From NCBI GenBank assembly GCA_020072765.1, contig JAIQGD010000010.1, positions 1 through 41,624 on the forward strand: DNA of 41,624 nt, given 5' to 3'. The notes below the pieces were generated by a model that was not told the origin of the DNA, made no database searches, and saw only the letters and a program-made list of their open reading frames with translations. This document shows positions 34,419 through 41,624 of this stretch, piece after piece; positions within the stretch are counted from its first letter, which is position 1; every line of letters starts with the position of its first letter. Source of the stretch: Terriglobia bacterium (lineage in GTDB: Bacteria; Acidobacteriota; Terriglobia; Acidiferrales; UBA7541). The position numbers and the translations under genes are program-made.

Positions 34419-35168
34419 TTATACGGAGGGGCGGCGAAGCTTCCGCCGGGGTTTGCGGGGCTTGGGCGCGGCGACCGGGCCTTCCACGGCGCGGCCCAGC
34501 GCCTTCACCTCGGCGGGCGAGAGTTCGCGGTGGCGGCCCGGCGCGAGCGAACCCAGCTCGATAGTTCCCACGCCCACGCGCTTCAGCTTTTCGACCGGGT
34601 GGCCGGTCTGAAACAACCTATTGCGCAGGGCGTCGCGGCGGGCCTCCGCGAGGGTCACTTCGTACCAGGGCGCATCCTTGCCGCGCAGGCGCGAGATGCG
34701 CGCGCCCGTGGCGCGGCCGAGTTTTTCGATCTCCTCGAAGGTGAGCAGGGTCTTGAGCTTCAGGTGGTAGGTCTGCGGCAGGCGATGAGCCTGGAGGATG
34801 CGATTGGCGAGGTCTCCGTCGTTGGTGAGCAGGACGAGTCCGGAAGAGTGATATTCGAGGCGTCCGATCGGGAACACGCGCTCCGGGATTCCGTGAAGCA
34901 AATCGCGCAGCGAGGCCCGGCCCTCGGGATCGCTCATCGTGGAGACAACCTCGGGCGGCTTGTGCAGGGCCAGATAGACGAGCTTCGCTTCCGGGCGCAG
35001 AAGCCTTCCGGCGACCTTGATGTGGTCGCGCGAGGGGTCCGCCTTGGTGCCCAGTTCCGTGACGGTATGGCCGTTCACGGTCACCAGGCCCGAGGTGATC
35101 ATCTCCTCGGCGTGGCGGCGGGAGGCGAGTCCCGCCCGGGCGATAATTTTTTGCAGGCGTTCTTCCAT
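34419..35168 (-). CDS. RsuA/RluB-type pseudouridine synthase homologue with Glu at the catalytic position
   Basis: The family converts specific uridines in rRNA to pseudouridine. The 249-residue protein has an N-terminal S4 RNA-binding domain (RLQKIIARAGLASRRHAEEM, 4-23; VTVNG), then the catalytic domain with ALHKPPEVVSTMSDPEGR (67-84) and TYHLKL. The key motif, normally GRLD-x-x-(S/T)-x-GL, reads GRLEYHSSGLVLLTNDG (102-118): the invariant catalytic Asp is Glu105 (codon GAA at 34856-34854). All other family landmarks are intact. The C-terminal tail is Arg/Lys/Pro-rich, likely RNA-binding. Whether it still isomerises uridine is uncertain. It is downstream of the VWFA gene on the same strand, 64 bases away. 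Confidence 0.9.
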   Translation of the reverse strand: MEERLQKIIARAGLASRRHAEEMITSGLVTVNGHTVTELGTKADPSRDHIKVAGRLLRPEAKLVYLALHKPPEVVSTMSDPEGRASLRDLLHGIPERVFPIGRLEYHSSGLVLLTNDGDLANRILQAHRLPQTYHLKLKTLLTFEEIEKLGRATGARISRLRGKDAPWYEVTLAEARRDALRNRLFQTGHPVEKLKRVGVGTIELGSLAPGRHRELSPAEVKALGRAVEGPVAAPKPRKPRRKLRRPSV

Positions 35169-35232
35169 AGAGGTCGCGGTGCGGGCACCGCCAGACCTAC
35201 AGTCTAGCGGAAAACGGTCGGACGACGAAACG

Positions 35233-37401
35233 CTACGGTTCCTGGCAATGGCAGAGTTTCCACAGGCTGTCAAAGAAGTGCTTCGCACTCGCATCCACCG
35301 GCAGGTCGCCCGAATAGGCCGGCTCGTTTCCGTTCAAGTCCACCAGAGCAACTGGACCGGCAAAGCTCCGAAACTGAAACGTAAAATTCGGTGCCGTGCC
35401 GGACGGATACTTCGGCACGAGTCTTCCTGCCTCGCAGTGGAATGGTTGCTCGAAATACATCTGGAAGAACCCATGTGCACCCTGACCGACGGTCAGATCA
35501 CCCTGGTACAACAGCTTGTCGTTTCGCCAATCGAGCACGCTGGTCCCGCCGGCGGGCGAGTGAAACGTGAGACGGATTATCACAGGCATCGGCCCCGTCT
35601 TGGGCGCCGGGGGCGTGCCCGGCACAGTAGAACTCAGGGACGCGGGCACGCTGCCGAAGTCATGCGGATGAGCCGGCACGTCCACCGATCCGGCGACTCC
35701 ACTGGGCACATCGAGGACGACAAAGCGCAGTCTTTGGTCCTGCGTTTTGGCCTGGTAATCGAAGATGTTCCGAAAGCCGTTTTGGCGCCAGCCCTGATAG
35801 ACCGCCTCGGGCACCGATCGCGAGAGATCTCTCGGATAGAACTGATAGGAAGTTCCCTTGGGATCGTACTCGCAGATCGCCATCTGAAGATTCACGGCGC
35901 GCGCTTCGCCTTCCGGAGCAAAGCTCAGGGCATTCGGGGAGATGGTCAGCAAGTATCGGACTTCGTTCGCATCCCTGGAGCCGTTTGGTGACGGAAGGGC
36001 ATCCGCCGTCAGCCCGATCGAGGTTGAAAGGAGTGGATCACCACAAGCCTCCTGGAGGAGCTTCTGCGGCGGCTCGTGGCCGGCCCGAGGGCCGGTATCC
36101 GTGGCGAAGTAGCCCCCGCGGTACGAGAGCTTGACGCCATGGCGCGCGGACTTAATTCTGATTTTGTGGAAGCTCCCGTCCCAGGTGACGTCTTCCGGGT
36201 AATACGCCAACTCATAGTAGGACGAACTTTCGTCGAGCGCTCGCTGCACGCAGGCGGCCAGGCTATTGGTGTTTTTGCAGGTTTTTCCGCCGGTCTCATC
36301 GGCCAGCTCATCCATGGTGGCCTGCGCCATCGTGCGCTCATCGCTTTCGCGCTGGAGCGCCGCAGCGATGTCCCCGCCCGGGTGCCGACGGGTCGACGAA
36401 TTTTCATTGACAGCGGAGTACGACTGAGGCCCTTCGAGTCCGCGCGCATCCACGGGATACACGGCGACGCGCGCCTCGGAAAGGGCATGGGCCGCGGCGC
36501 GCACTTTGTCCTGGTAGACGGCCGCTCCGCTAAACTCCTGGCCGGGAAGCTTCACGCCGGTTGGATTGGAGCTGACCGCCGGATTGCCTCCATTTTCCGA
36601 CGTCGGCTGAATCCAGAGCGGGAACGATTCGGAAAACCAGAGCAGGTTCTTCCGGCCGGGGTAACCGCCGAGAAATCGGGCGATAGCCTTCATGGCGTCG
36701 GCAGTCTCATCCACGCGCTGGCCCGTCTGCTCGACGTACACCGTTTTCTCAAAGTCCTGGAGGGCCTGGACGACTTCCCCGGGCGTGCTGGGAGACACGC
36801 CCTGGAGCCGATTCGAAGCGCTATTCGGATCATCCTGGGGGTTCTGCTCGAAGGTGGAGGGGCTATGAGCCCGGTCCACAGCGGCCTGCAAGAGTTTCAA
36901 GTCGGAGGTGAAGTTCTGGACCACGCGCACGGTGTGTCCCAAAAGGAATACGGCCACCGGCGTATCGGGCGGCAGGCTCTTGAGGAACAGCAGCATGTCG
37001 CGGCGGACGCGGACCTGATTGAACGTTCCGGTGTTCAAAGCGTCCATCAGCATCACCGTGGGCGCTACCTGGGATCTCGTGAGCGACAGATTGGAATAGG
37101 CGCTGGGTCCCGCCGGCAATGCCGGAGCGCCCGCCGTCAGAGCCGTCGAAGCCGCTGACAGGTCCACGAACTCCATCCGAACAATTTTTTGCTCTCCGCT
37201 ATGCCCGTCGAATACTTGAAGATCCTCGCGCTGGAGATCGCGAATCGCGTGGCCGTGCGCATCGGTGGCGACCACATCAACCGTGATCAGGCGCGTCTTG
37301 ACCTTCAGGGCATTGTCCGGCTTGGGGGCTTGCGCTGCCGCCCCGGACACACCCAGGGCAGCCAACAGCACAAGATGCGTCGCGGCGTTCCTGATGCGCA
37401 T
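35233..37401 (-). CDS. Secreted VWFA-related protein, Acidobacteria type
   Basis: The 722-residue protein begins with a signal peptide (MRIRNAATHLVLLAALGVSGAAAQA). Then comes VKTRLITVDVVATDAHGHAIRDL and a FEDG-like QREDLQVFDG segment, typical of the VWFA-related domain family described in Acidobacteria (TIGR03436). A von Willebrand A-like fold follows, with VAPTVMLMDALNT (a partial MIDAS: D-x-L-N-T), RRDMLLFLKSLPPDTPVAVFLL and GRKNLLWFSESFP. The C-terminal half (about 480-722) is beta-rich and less conserved. Members occur in many copies per genome; their role is unknown, probably adhesion or surface interaction. Start ATG 37401 has AAGGGA upstream. This gene is the strongest taxonomic marker in the window. 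Confidence 0.9.
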   Translation of the reverse strand: MRIRNAATHLVLLAALGVSGAAAQAPKPDNALKVKTRLITVDVVATDAHGHAIRDLQREDLQVFDGHSGEQKIVRMEFVDLSAASTALTAGAPALPAGPSAYSNLSLTRSQVAPTVMLMDALNTGTFNQVRVRRDMLLFLKSLPPDTPVAVFLLGHTVRVVQNFTSDLKLLQAAVDRAHSPSTFEQNPQDDPNSASNRLQGVSPSTPGEVVQALQDFEKTVYVEQTGQRVDETADAMKAIARFLGGYPGRKNLLWFSESFPLWIQPTSENGGNPAVSSNPTGVKLPGQEFSGAAVYQDKVRAAAHALSEARVAVYPVDARGLEGPQSYSAVNENSSTRRHPGGDIAAALQRESDERTMAQATMDELADETGGKTCKNTNSLAACVQRALDESSSYYELAYYPEDVTWDGSFHKIRIKSARHGVKLSYRGGYFATDTGPRAGHEPPQKLLQEACGDPLLSTSIGLTADALPSPNGSRDANEVRYLLTISPNALSFAPEGEARAVNLQMAICEYDPKGTSYQFYPRDLSRSVPEAVYQGWRQNGFRNIFDYQAKTQDQRLRFVVLDVPSGVAGSVDVPAHPHDFGSVPASLSSTVPGTPPAPKTGPMPVIIRLTFHSPAGGTSVLDWRNDKLLYQGDLTVGQGAHGFFQMYFEQPFHCEAGRLVPKYPSGTAPNFTFQFRSFAGPVALVDLNGNEPAYSGDLPVDASAKHFFDSLWKLCHCQEP

Positions 37402-37538
37402 GCGCCGTCCCTTCCGGGCCGCGCGCGGGCCCGTGCGTTTCCTACGGAGGCACATTCTATATGAATTACGCGCTGACGGCCGCAAGGAAAGAGCCGGGGG
37501 ACCCGCGCAGCAGACGCACGTCCCAACACAATGAACCG

Positions 37539-38300
37539 CTACAACAGTTCCGAGCCGCCGACGGAGGCTGCGCGGGACTGTTCGGCCGCTTCCGGCGCAT
37601 CCTCACCCAGCTCGGCGAGGTCGTCGGTTTCGCCGGAGGCAAAAAGTTCGGCGGCGGCCGGGGCCGGGGGCGCGGCGGCGGCATTCCCTGTTTCCGCCGG
37701 CGCGGTGGTGGCGTCGGAGGGAGCGGCCTCGGGTTCGGTAGGCGCGATTCCGGCGTCGGAGCCGAGCGCGGCCTGGGCGAGTTGCTCGAATTCCTTCAAG
37801 CTCGGCAGCTCCTCGAGATCGGAGAGGCCGAAGCGCATCATGAACTGCTTCGAGGTGCGGTACAGGATCGGCCGGCCGATCACTTCCTTGCGTCCGGCGG
37901 TGGTGATGAGGCGCTTTTCGAGCAGCGTCTTGATGACGCCGCCGACATTGACGCCGCGAATTTCGTTGATCTCCGGCACGGTGACCGGCTGCTTGTAGGC
38001 GATGACGGCCAGCGTTTCCAGCGCGGGCATGGTCAAACGCAGCGGCGGCTGGAGGCTCTTGATGAACTTGCGCACGGCGTCGTGGTGCTGCGGCTTGGTG
38101 TAGAACTTCCAGCCGCCGGCGACCTTGCGGACCTCGACGCCGCGCTCGTCGGTCTGGTACGACGCGACCAGAAGATCGATGCCCGCGCGGGCCTCGGTCT
38201 TTTCCACGCCGAGGGCGTGGGCGATCTGGTCGAGCGTGGCGGGCTCGTCCGCGGCGTAGATGATGGCTTCCAGTGCGGCTTGCATTTCCTGTGGTGTCAT
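37539..38300 (-). CDS. scpB: Segregation and condensation protein B
   Basis: ScpB joins ScpA and SMC in the bacterial condensin that compacts and separates chromosomes. The 253-residue protein has two winged-helix domains within about residues 1-170 (ALEAIIYAADEPATLDQIA; LPPLRLTMPALETLAVIAYKQPVTVPEINEIRGVN-type block; LITTAGRKEVIGRPILYRTS). The last about 65 residues are an Ala/Pro/Glu-rich low-complexity tail, longer than usual. Together with scpA 70 bases upstream it forms the normal pair. smc is not in the window. Confidence 0.94.
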   Translation of the reverse strand: MTPQEMQAALEAIIYAADEPATLDQIAHALGVEKTEARAGIDLLVASYQTDERGVEVRKVAGGWKFYTKPQHHDAVRKFIKSLQPPLRLTMPALETLAVIAYKQPVTVPEINEIRGVNVGGVIKTLLEKRLITTAGRKEVIGRPILYRTSKQFMMRFGLSDLEELPSLKEFEQLAQAALGSDAGIAPTEPEAAPSDATTAPAETGNAAAAPPAPAAAELFASGETDDLAELGEDAPEAAEQSRAASVGGSELL

Positions 38301-38326
38301 CCTCGATCCCTCGGCGCCCGTCCCGC

Positions 38327-38375
38327 CGTGGCGGTGCGGGCGCTACAAATCTGCCGGCGAGACACCGGCGCTACA
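38327..38375 (-). repeat. Tandem GTAGCGCC-type repeat between scpA and scpB
   Basis: On the minus strand two units follow each other: CTGTAGCGCCGGTGTCTCGC (from about 38375) and TTGTAGCGCCCGCACCGCCA (from about 38348). The TAG of the first unit is the scpA stop codon. The GTAGCGCC start is shared with repeat R at 14938, 15098 and 17095. Confidence 0.6.
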
Positions 38376-39147
38376 GATACTGCTCCTCGATCTTCGACAT
38401 GGCCTCGGGGCCGGCGAAGACGGCGTCGAACATTTTGTGCTTGCGCACGCGGATATCGGAAAACAGCTCCGACTGCACCAGGATCACGGCCTGCATGCGC
38501 ACCATCTCGAGCACGGCCAGCAGCGCGACGATCATGGCATTGCGCGTCTCGCAGGTTTCGAAGAAATCCACCAGGGAGACGGCGTCCTCGCCCGCGAGCA
38601 GGCGCTGGCGGAGGCGGTCCATCATCTGCGCGATGGTCACCGTGTCGTGGTGCAAGGAAAACTTGGTCACTTCCTTGCGGCGCTCCAGTATTTCCTGGAA
38701 CGTCTTCACCAGGTCCACCAACGAGACGACCATCTCGCCTTCGATGGCATCGCCGGTGTACAGCTCGCGGTCGGGCCGGGACCAGACGTGGTCCTCGATC
38801 TGCTGCTTCTGATACAGGAGCTGCGCGGCGTTCTTGAATTTCTCGTGTTCCAGCAGGCGGTGGACCAACTCGTCGCGCGGGTCCTGCTGGTCCTCGGGAC
38901 CCGCCAGCGGGTCTGCCGGGAGCAGCATCTTCGACTTGATGTGAATCAGCGTGGCAGCCATGTAGATGAAATCGGCGGAGACGTCGATGTCGAGCTTCTC
39001 GATCCCGTGCAGGTAATCGAGGTACTGCTCGGTGACCTTGGCGATGGGAATGTTGTGGATGTCCATCTCCTGCTTGCGGATCAGGTCCAGCAGGAGATCG
39101 AGCGGGCCTTCGTAGACCGGCAGATTGATTCGATAGGGACTCGCCAT
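38371..39147 (-). CDS. scpA: Segregation and condensation protein A (kleisin)
   Basis: ScpA is the kleisin that bridges the SMC heads. The 258-residue protein starts with the family signature INLPVYEGPLDLLLDLIRKQEMDIHNIPIAKVTEQYLDYL (8-47), then DVSADFIYMAATLIHIKSKMLLP. The C-terminal winged helix ends with RNAMIVALLAVLEMVRMQ. Start ATG 39147 is eight bases downstream of the trpS stop, so trpS-scpA-scpB is probably one transcript, an order common in several phyla. The stop codon lies in a repeat unit. Confidence 0.95.
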   Translation of the reverse strand: MASPYRINLPVYEGPLDLLLDLIRKQEMDIHNIPIAKVTEQYLDYLHGIEKLDIDVSADFIYMAATLIHIKSKMLLPADPLAGPEDQQDPRDELVHRLLEHEKFKNAAQLLYQKQQIEDHVWSRPDRELYTGDAIEGEMVVSLVDLVKTFQEILERRKEVTKFSLHHDTVTIAQMMDRLRQRLLAGEDAVSLVDFFETCETRNAMIVALLAVLEMVRMQAVILVQSELFSDIRVRKHKMFDAVFAGPEAMSKIEEQYL

Positions 39148-39155
39148 GGTTTGCT

Positions 39156-40439
39156 CTATGTCGCTCGCGTGGGCGCCGCGGCTTTGCGCGCCTCGTCCCA
39201 CTTGAAAATCGCGTTGCGGACCCGGCGCATCGTGCGGCGGGCCACGCCGCGCGCCTTCTTCGAGCCTGCGTCGAGGATATCCCAAACTTGCCGCGGATGC
39301 GCCTCGAATTCTTTGCGGCGCGCCTGCACCGGCTCGATCCAGCGGACCAACGAATTGCCCATCAGCGCCTTGCAATCGACGCAGCCGATGGCCGCGCTGC
39401 GGCACTCGCGGTCAATGCGCGGCAGGATGTCCGCATCGGCGCCGTTCGCGGGGGTCGAAAACAGCTTGTGATACGCGAAGACCGGGCAGATTTCCGGCCG
39501 GCCCGGATCGGTGCGGCGCTGGCGCTGCGGGTCGGTCATCATGTTGCGGACCTTGGTGCGGATGTCGTCGGGCGCGTCGCTCAGCCAGATGGCGTTGCCG
39601 TAGCTCTTGGCCATGCGGCGGCCGTCGGTCCCCGGTAGACGCGGCGTTTCTGTGAGCATCGCCTGCGGCTCATCCAATACTTCCTTTGCCCGAAAACACT
39701 TAGCTGCCTTAGTCACACGTCGCGCTCGCTCCAGGAAGTTGGAAAACCCCATTTTGCCCGCTGCTTCGCGGAGCCTTCTCTCTATCGTTTGGCGCGTCTC
39801 CGCCCTAAGCTCTCCTCCCGGACCAGCCAATGTACTAAAGGGATCATCGAAGAATTCGTTCCACAGGTCACGAAGTACGTCCTTGTTACTTGGCGCAAAT
39901 AAGTCGCTTCGGATCTCAAAACCGAAATTGGAGTTAAATCGCCGCACAACTTCGCGAGTAATTTCGACGTGCGGCACCTGATCCTCGCCCACGGGAACGA
40001 AATCGGCGTCGTAGATGACGATGTCGGCGGATTGCAGGAGCGGGTAGCCGAGGAAGCCGTAGGTGCCGAGGTCGCGGTCGCTGAGATTCTCGATCTGCTC
40101 CTTGTAGGTCGGGACGCGCTCGAGCCAGGGGAGCGGCGTGATCATCGAGAGCAGGACGTGCAGCTCGGCGTGTTCGAGGATGCTCGACTGGACGAAGAGC
40201 GTGGATTTCGCGGGATCCAGGCCGACCGAAAGCCAGTCGATGGCCACCTGCAGCGTGTTTTCGGCGATGGACGAGGTGTCCTCGTAGTGCGTGGTCAGGG
40301 CGTGCCAGTCGGCGACGAAGAAGAAGCAATCGTACTGTTCCTGGAGTTTCAGCCAATTGGAGAGGGCGCCGAAATAATGGCCCAGATGGAGGCGGCCGGT
40401 GGGCCTCATGCCGCTCAGAACTCGTTTGCGCTTCGCCAC
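39156..40439 (-). CDS. trpS: Tryptophanyl-tRNA synthetase, iron-sulfur type, with an in-frame insertion
   Basis: TrpRS charges tRNA-Trp. Start is GTG 40439 (VAKRKRVLSGMRPTG), giving 427 residues. Motifs: HIGH as HLGH (18-21), PVGEDQVPHVEITREVVRRFN (149-169), and KMSKS as RMAKS (275-279), with the second lysine kept. Near the C-terminus C318-x27-C346-x6-C353-x2-C356 matches the [4Fe-4S] cluster pattern known in Thermotoga TrpRS (C-x22-C-x6-C-x2-C). Between RRFN and EVLDEPQAML, where relatives have about ten residues, this protein has about 80 more (about 170-250; DNA 39690-39932). The added part is AT-rich by hand count (about 47% GC against about 67% nearby) and uses rare codons such as TTA, GTA, AGT, ATA and AGA. 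It has no stop or frameshift, so the gene is probably functional. Confidence 0.93.
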   Translation of the reverse strand: MAKRKRVLSGMRPTGRLHLGHYFGALSNWLKLQEQYDCFFFVADWHALTTHYEDTSSIAENTLQVAIDWLSVGLDPAKSTLFVQSSILEHAELHVLLSMITPLPWLERVPTYKEQIENLSDRDLGTYGFLGYPLLQSADIVIYDADFVPVGEDQVPHVEITREVVRRFNSNFGFEIRSDLFAPSNKDVLRDLWNEFFDDPFSTLAGPGGELRAETRQTIERRLREAAGKMGFSNFLERARRVTKAAKCFRAKEVLDEPQAMLTETPRLPGTDGRRMAKSYGNAIWLSDAPDDIRTKVRNMMTDPQRQRRTDPGRPEICPVFAYHKLFSTPANGADADILPRIDRECRSAAIGCVDCKALMGNSLVRWIEPVQARRKEFEAHPRQVWDILDAGSKKARGVARRTMRRVRNAIFKWDEARKAAAPTRAT

Positions 40440-40460
40440 TCTTGCGTGGATCTCCTGGAC

Positions 40461-40495
40461 GGAAAATGGAAAAGTGAAAATAGAAAATCGTAAAG
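40461..40495 (+). repeat. Degenerate 7-nt tandem array
   Basis: Five heptamers upstream of the trpS start: GGAAAAT, GGAAAAG, TGAAAAT, AGAAAAT, CGTAAAG. On the trpS strand they form a C/T-rich leader. Confidence 0.65.
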
Positions 40496-40630
40496 GCGAT
40501 GCTAGCACAGAAGCTGGGCTTTGCGAGTCAAGAGTTGCATGGCGGCCGGGGACGAAGACTCACCGCAAAGGCGCAGAAACCTCCATTCTGCATGCGACGA
40601 GGGCACGGATCGTGGTTGGCTATGCGGAGT

Positions 40631-40722
40631 GAGCAAAAGCAGATCCCTTCCCGCAAGACGACGCGGGACGCAAACACCGCGCACACCGTCCGCAAACGGC
40701 GCGGCCGGGTTCGGGATGACAG
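40631..40722 (-). repeat. TGTCATCCCGA element, copy 2 (inverted)
   Basis: Read on the minus strand it starts TGTCATCCCGAACCCGG and ends GGGATCTGCTTTTGCTC, like 15041-15100, but with a longer middle containing TTTGCGGACGG. The rest of the 40496-40783 spacer holds ACCGCAAAGGCGCAG (about 40561-40575), a relative of the ACCGCAGAGACGCAGAG repeat, and no gene. Confidence 0.7.
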
Positions 40723-40783
40723 GTCAGGTGACTCGTGCAGTGAACTGCCAACTCTCGACGCGCGGAATCGCGGGGAGGCCCGG

Positions 40784-41569
40784 CTACAGCTTCAGGAAGT
40801 CGCGGAGGCGCTTGGTCTGGTTGCGGGAGACGGGGATTTCGCTCGAGCGCTTGTCGCTCATCTTGAGCATGAAGCTGGATTTGAACCACGGCACGACTTC
40901 CTTGATGTGGTTGATGTTGACCAGGTAGGAGCGGTGCGGCCGCCAGAACACATCGGGGTCGAGCGCCTCCATCAATTCGTCGACGGTGCGGAAGTTCGAC
41001 ACGCCCTCGGTGTCGCGCGCAAAAATGGTGATCGCGCCGTCCTGGATGGAGGCGTAGATCATGTCCTGCGAGTCGATGAGCATCATGCGCGCCTGCGATT
41101 TGACCAGCAGCTTCACAGGCTGCGCTGCCCGCGCTCGGGGCGTGCCCGCGCCGAGCTTGCCCACCAACGTCTCCAGCCGCTCGACCGGCGAGACGCTGGC
41201 GTCCAGCATTTTCTTCGCGCGATGGATGGCCCGGGCGATGCGGGCCTTGTCGAAGGGCTTCAAAACGTAATCCACCGCGTTGACCTCGAAGGCGTGGACC
41301 GCATAGTGGTCGTAGGCCGTGGAGAAGACAATCTGCGGCAGGCGCGCTTTGCGCTCAACGAGTTTCTTGATCACGCCGAAACCGTCCAGGCCGGGCATCT
41401 GCACGTCGAGGAACACCAGGTCCGGATTGTGTTCCTTGATGAGCGCGAGAGCCTCCAGCCCGTTCTTGCCCTGGGCCACCACGTTGATCTCGGGAAAACC
41501 CTTGAGCAGATAGCTGAGTTCGTCCCGGGCGGGACGCTCGTCGTCCACGATGACTGTGTTCATGGCCAT
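40784..41569 (-). CDS. LytTR-family response regulator
   Basis: A two-component regulator of 261 residues. The receiver domain (1-120) has the acidic pair D9-D10, the phosphate-accepting D55 (VFLDVQMPG), T84 and K104 (VLKPFDKAR). A linker follows, then a LytTR DNA-binding domain from about 150: KLLVKSQARMMLIDSQDMIYAS, then FWRPHRSYLVNINHIKEVVPW, the conserved R-H-S-Y-L-V-N block. LytTR regulators often control cell-surface, export or peptidase genes. The partner kinase is not in the window; the 55 bases upstream show no coding evidence. Starts ATG 41569 and ATG 41563 are both possible. Confidence 0.93.
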   Translation of the reverse strand: MAMNTVIVDDERPARDELSYLLKGFPEINVVAQGKNGLEALALIKEHNPDLVFLDVQMPGLDGFGVIKKLVERKARLPQIVFSTAYDHYAVHAFEVNAVDYVLKPFDKARIARAIHRAKKMLDASVSPVERLETLVGKLGAGTPRARAAQPVKLLVKSQARMMLIDSQDMIYASIQDGAITIFARDTEGVSNFRTVDELMEALDPDVFWRPHRSYLVNINHIKEVVPWFKSSFMLKMSDKRSSEIPVSRNQTKRLRDFLKL

Positions 41570-41624
41570 GCCTGCGCTCGAACAAGTATACGGGAAGCGG
41601 AGGAGGAAGAGGAAGCAAAGGAGG

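Noticed and set aside
39690-39932. Intein in trpS
   Set aside because: The inserted residues lack a Cys/Ser at the start, a terminal His-Asn, and the block motifs of inteins; at about 80 residues it is also too short.

Overview
The window comes from a GC-rich bacterial chromosome, most likely a member of the Acidobacteriota. The best single marker is the secreted VWFA-domain protein at 35233-37401, of the type characteristic of that phylum. A bacillithiol deacetylase fragment, a sdhC-sdhA-sdhB operon with a five-helix cytochrome b, and abundant short palindromic and GTAGCGCC-type intergenic repeats fit this assignment. I cannot fix the class or genus. There is no rRNA, tRNA, CRISPR array, transposase or prophage. 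The window is mostly core metabolism and information processing, with a few accessory islands.

Layout: 1-2.7 kb holds the end of bshB1, glnA and an unknown protein. 3-8.7 kb is a leftward block sdhC-sdhA-sdhB, an exported cyclophilin and a GT39-type membrane glycosyltransferase, behind a clear promoter. 8.9-12.6 kb holds a GAF protein and a polyamine cluster: pyruvoyl arginine decarboxylase, a deoxyhypusine-synthase homologue and agmatinase. 12.6-14.7 kb holds a small membrane protein, cdsA and uppS. 14.7-19.5 kb is an accessory stretch with an exported Tat-type amidase bracketed by three direct repeats, a beta-helix repeat membrane protein, and long repeat-rich spacers.

19.5-23.2 kb holds an Nramp-related transporter preceded by a soluble PRC-MgtE_N-CBS protein (probable Mg2+ handling pair) and a CYTH enzyme. 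23.4-29.3 kb holds mutS, anmK and a translationally coupled family-5 solute-binding lipoprotein. 29.4-35.2 kb holds tsaC, a SpoU methyltransferase, rarA, a beta-propeller, a CoA-binding protein and an RsuA-type pseudouridine synthase. 35.2-41.6 kb holds the VWFA protein, scpB, scpA, trpS and a LytTR response regulator.

The most unusual points are: an in-frame, AT-rich insertion of about 80 residues inside the catalytic domain of an iron-sulfur type trpS; a Glu in place of the catalytic Asp in the RsuA-type synthase; the bacterial deoxyhypusine-synthase homologue inside an archaeal-style polyamine cluster; the MgtE_N/Nramp pair with an intrinsic terminator just upstream of it; and three separate degenerate tandem arrays that share a 7-nt period but not a sequence.
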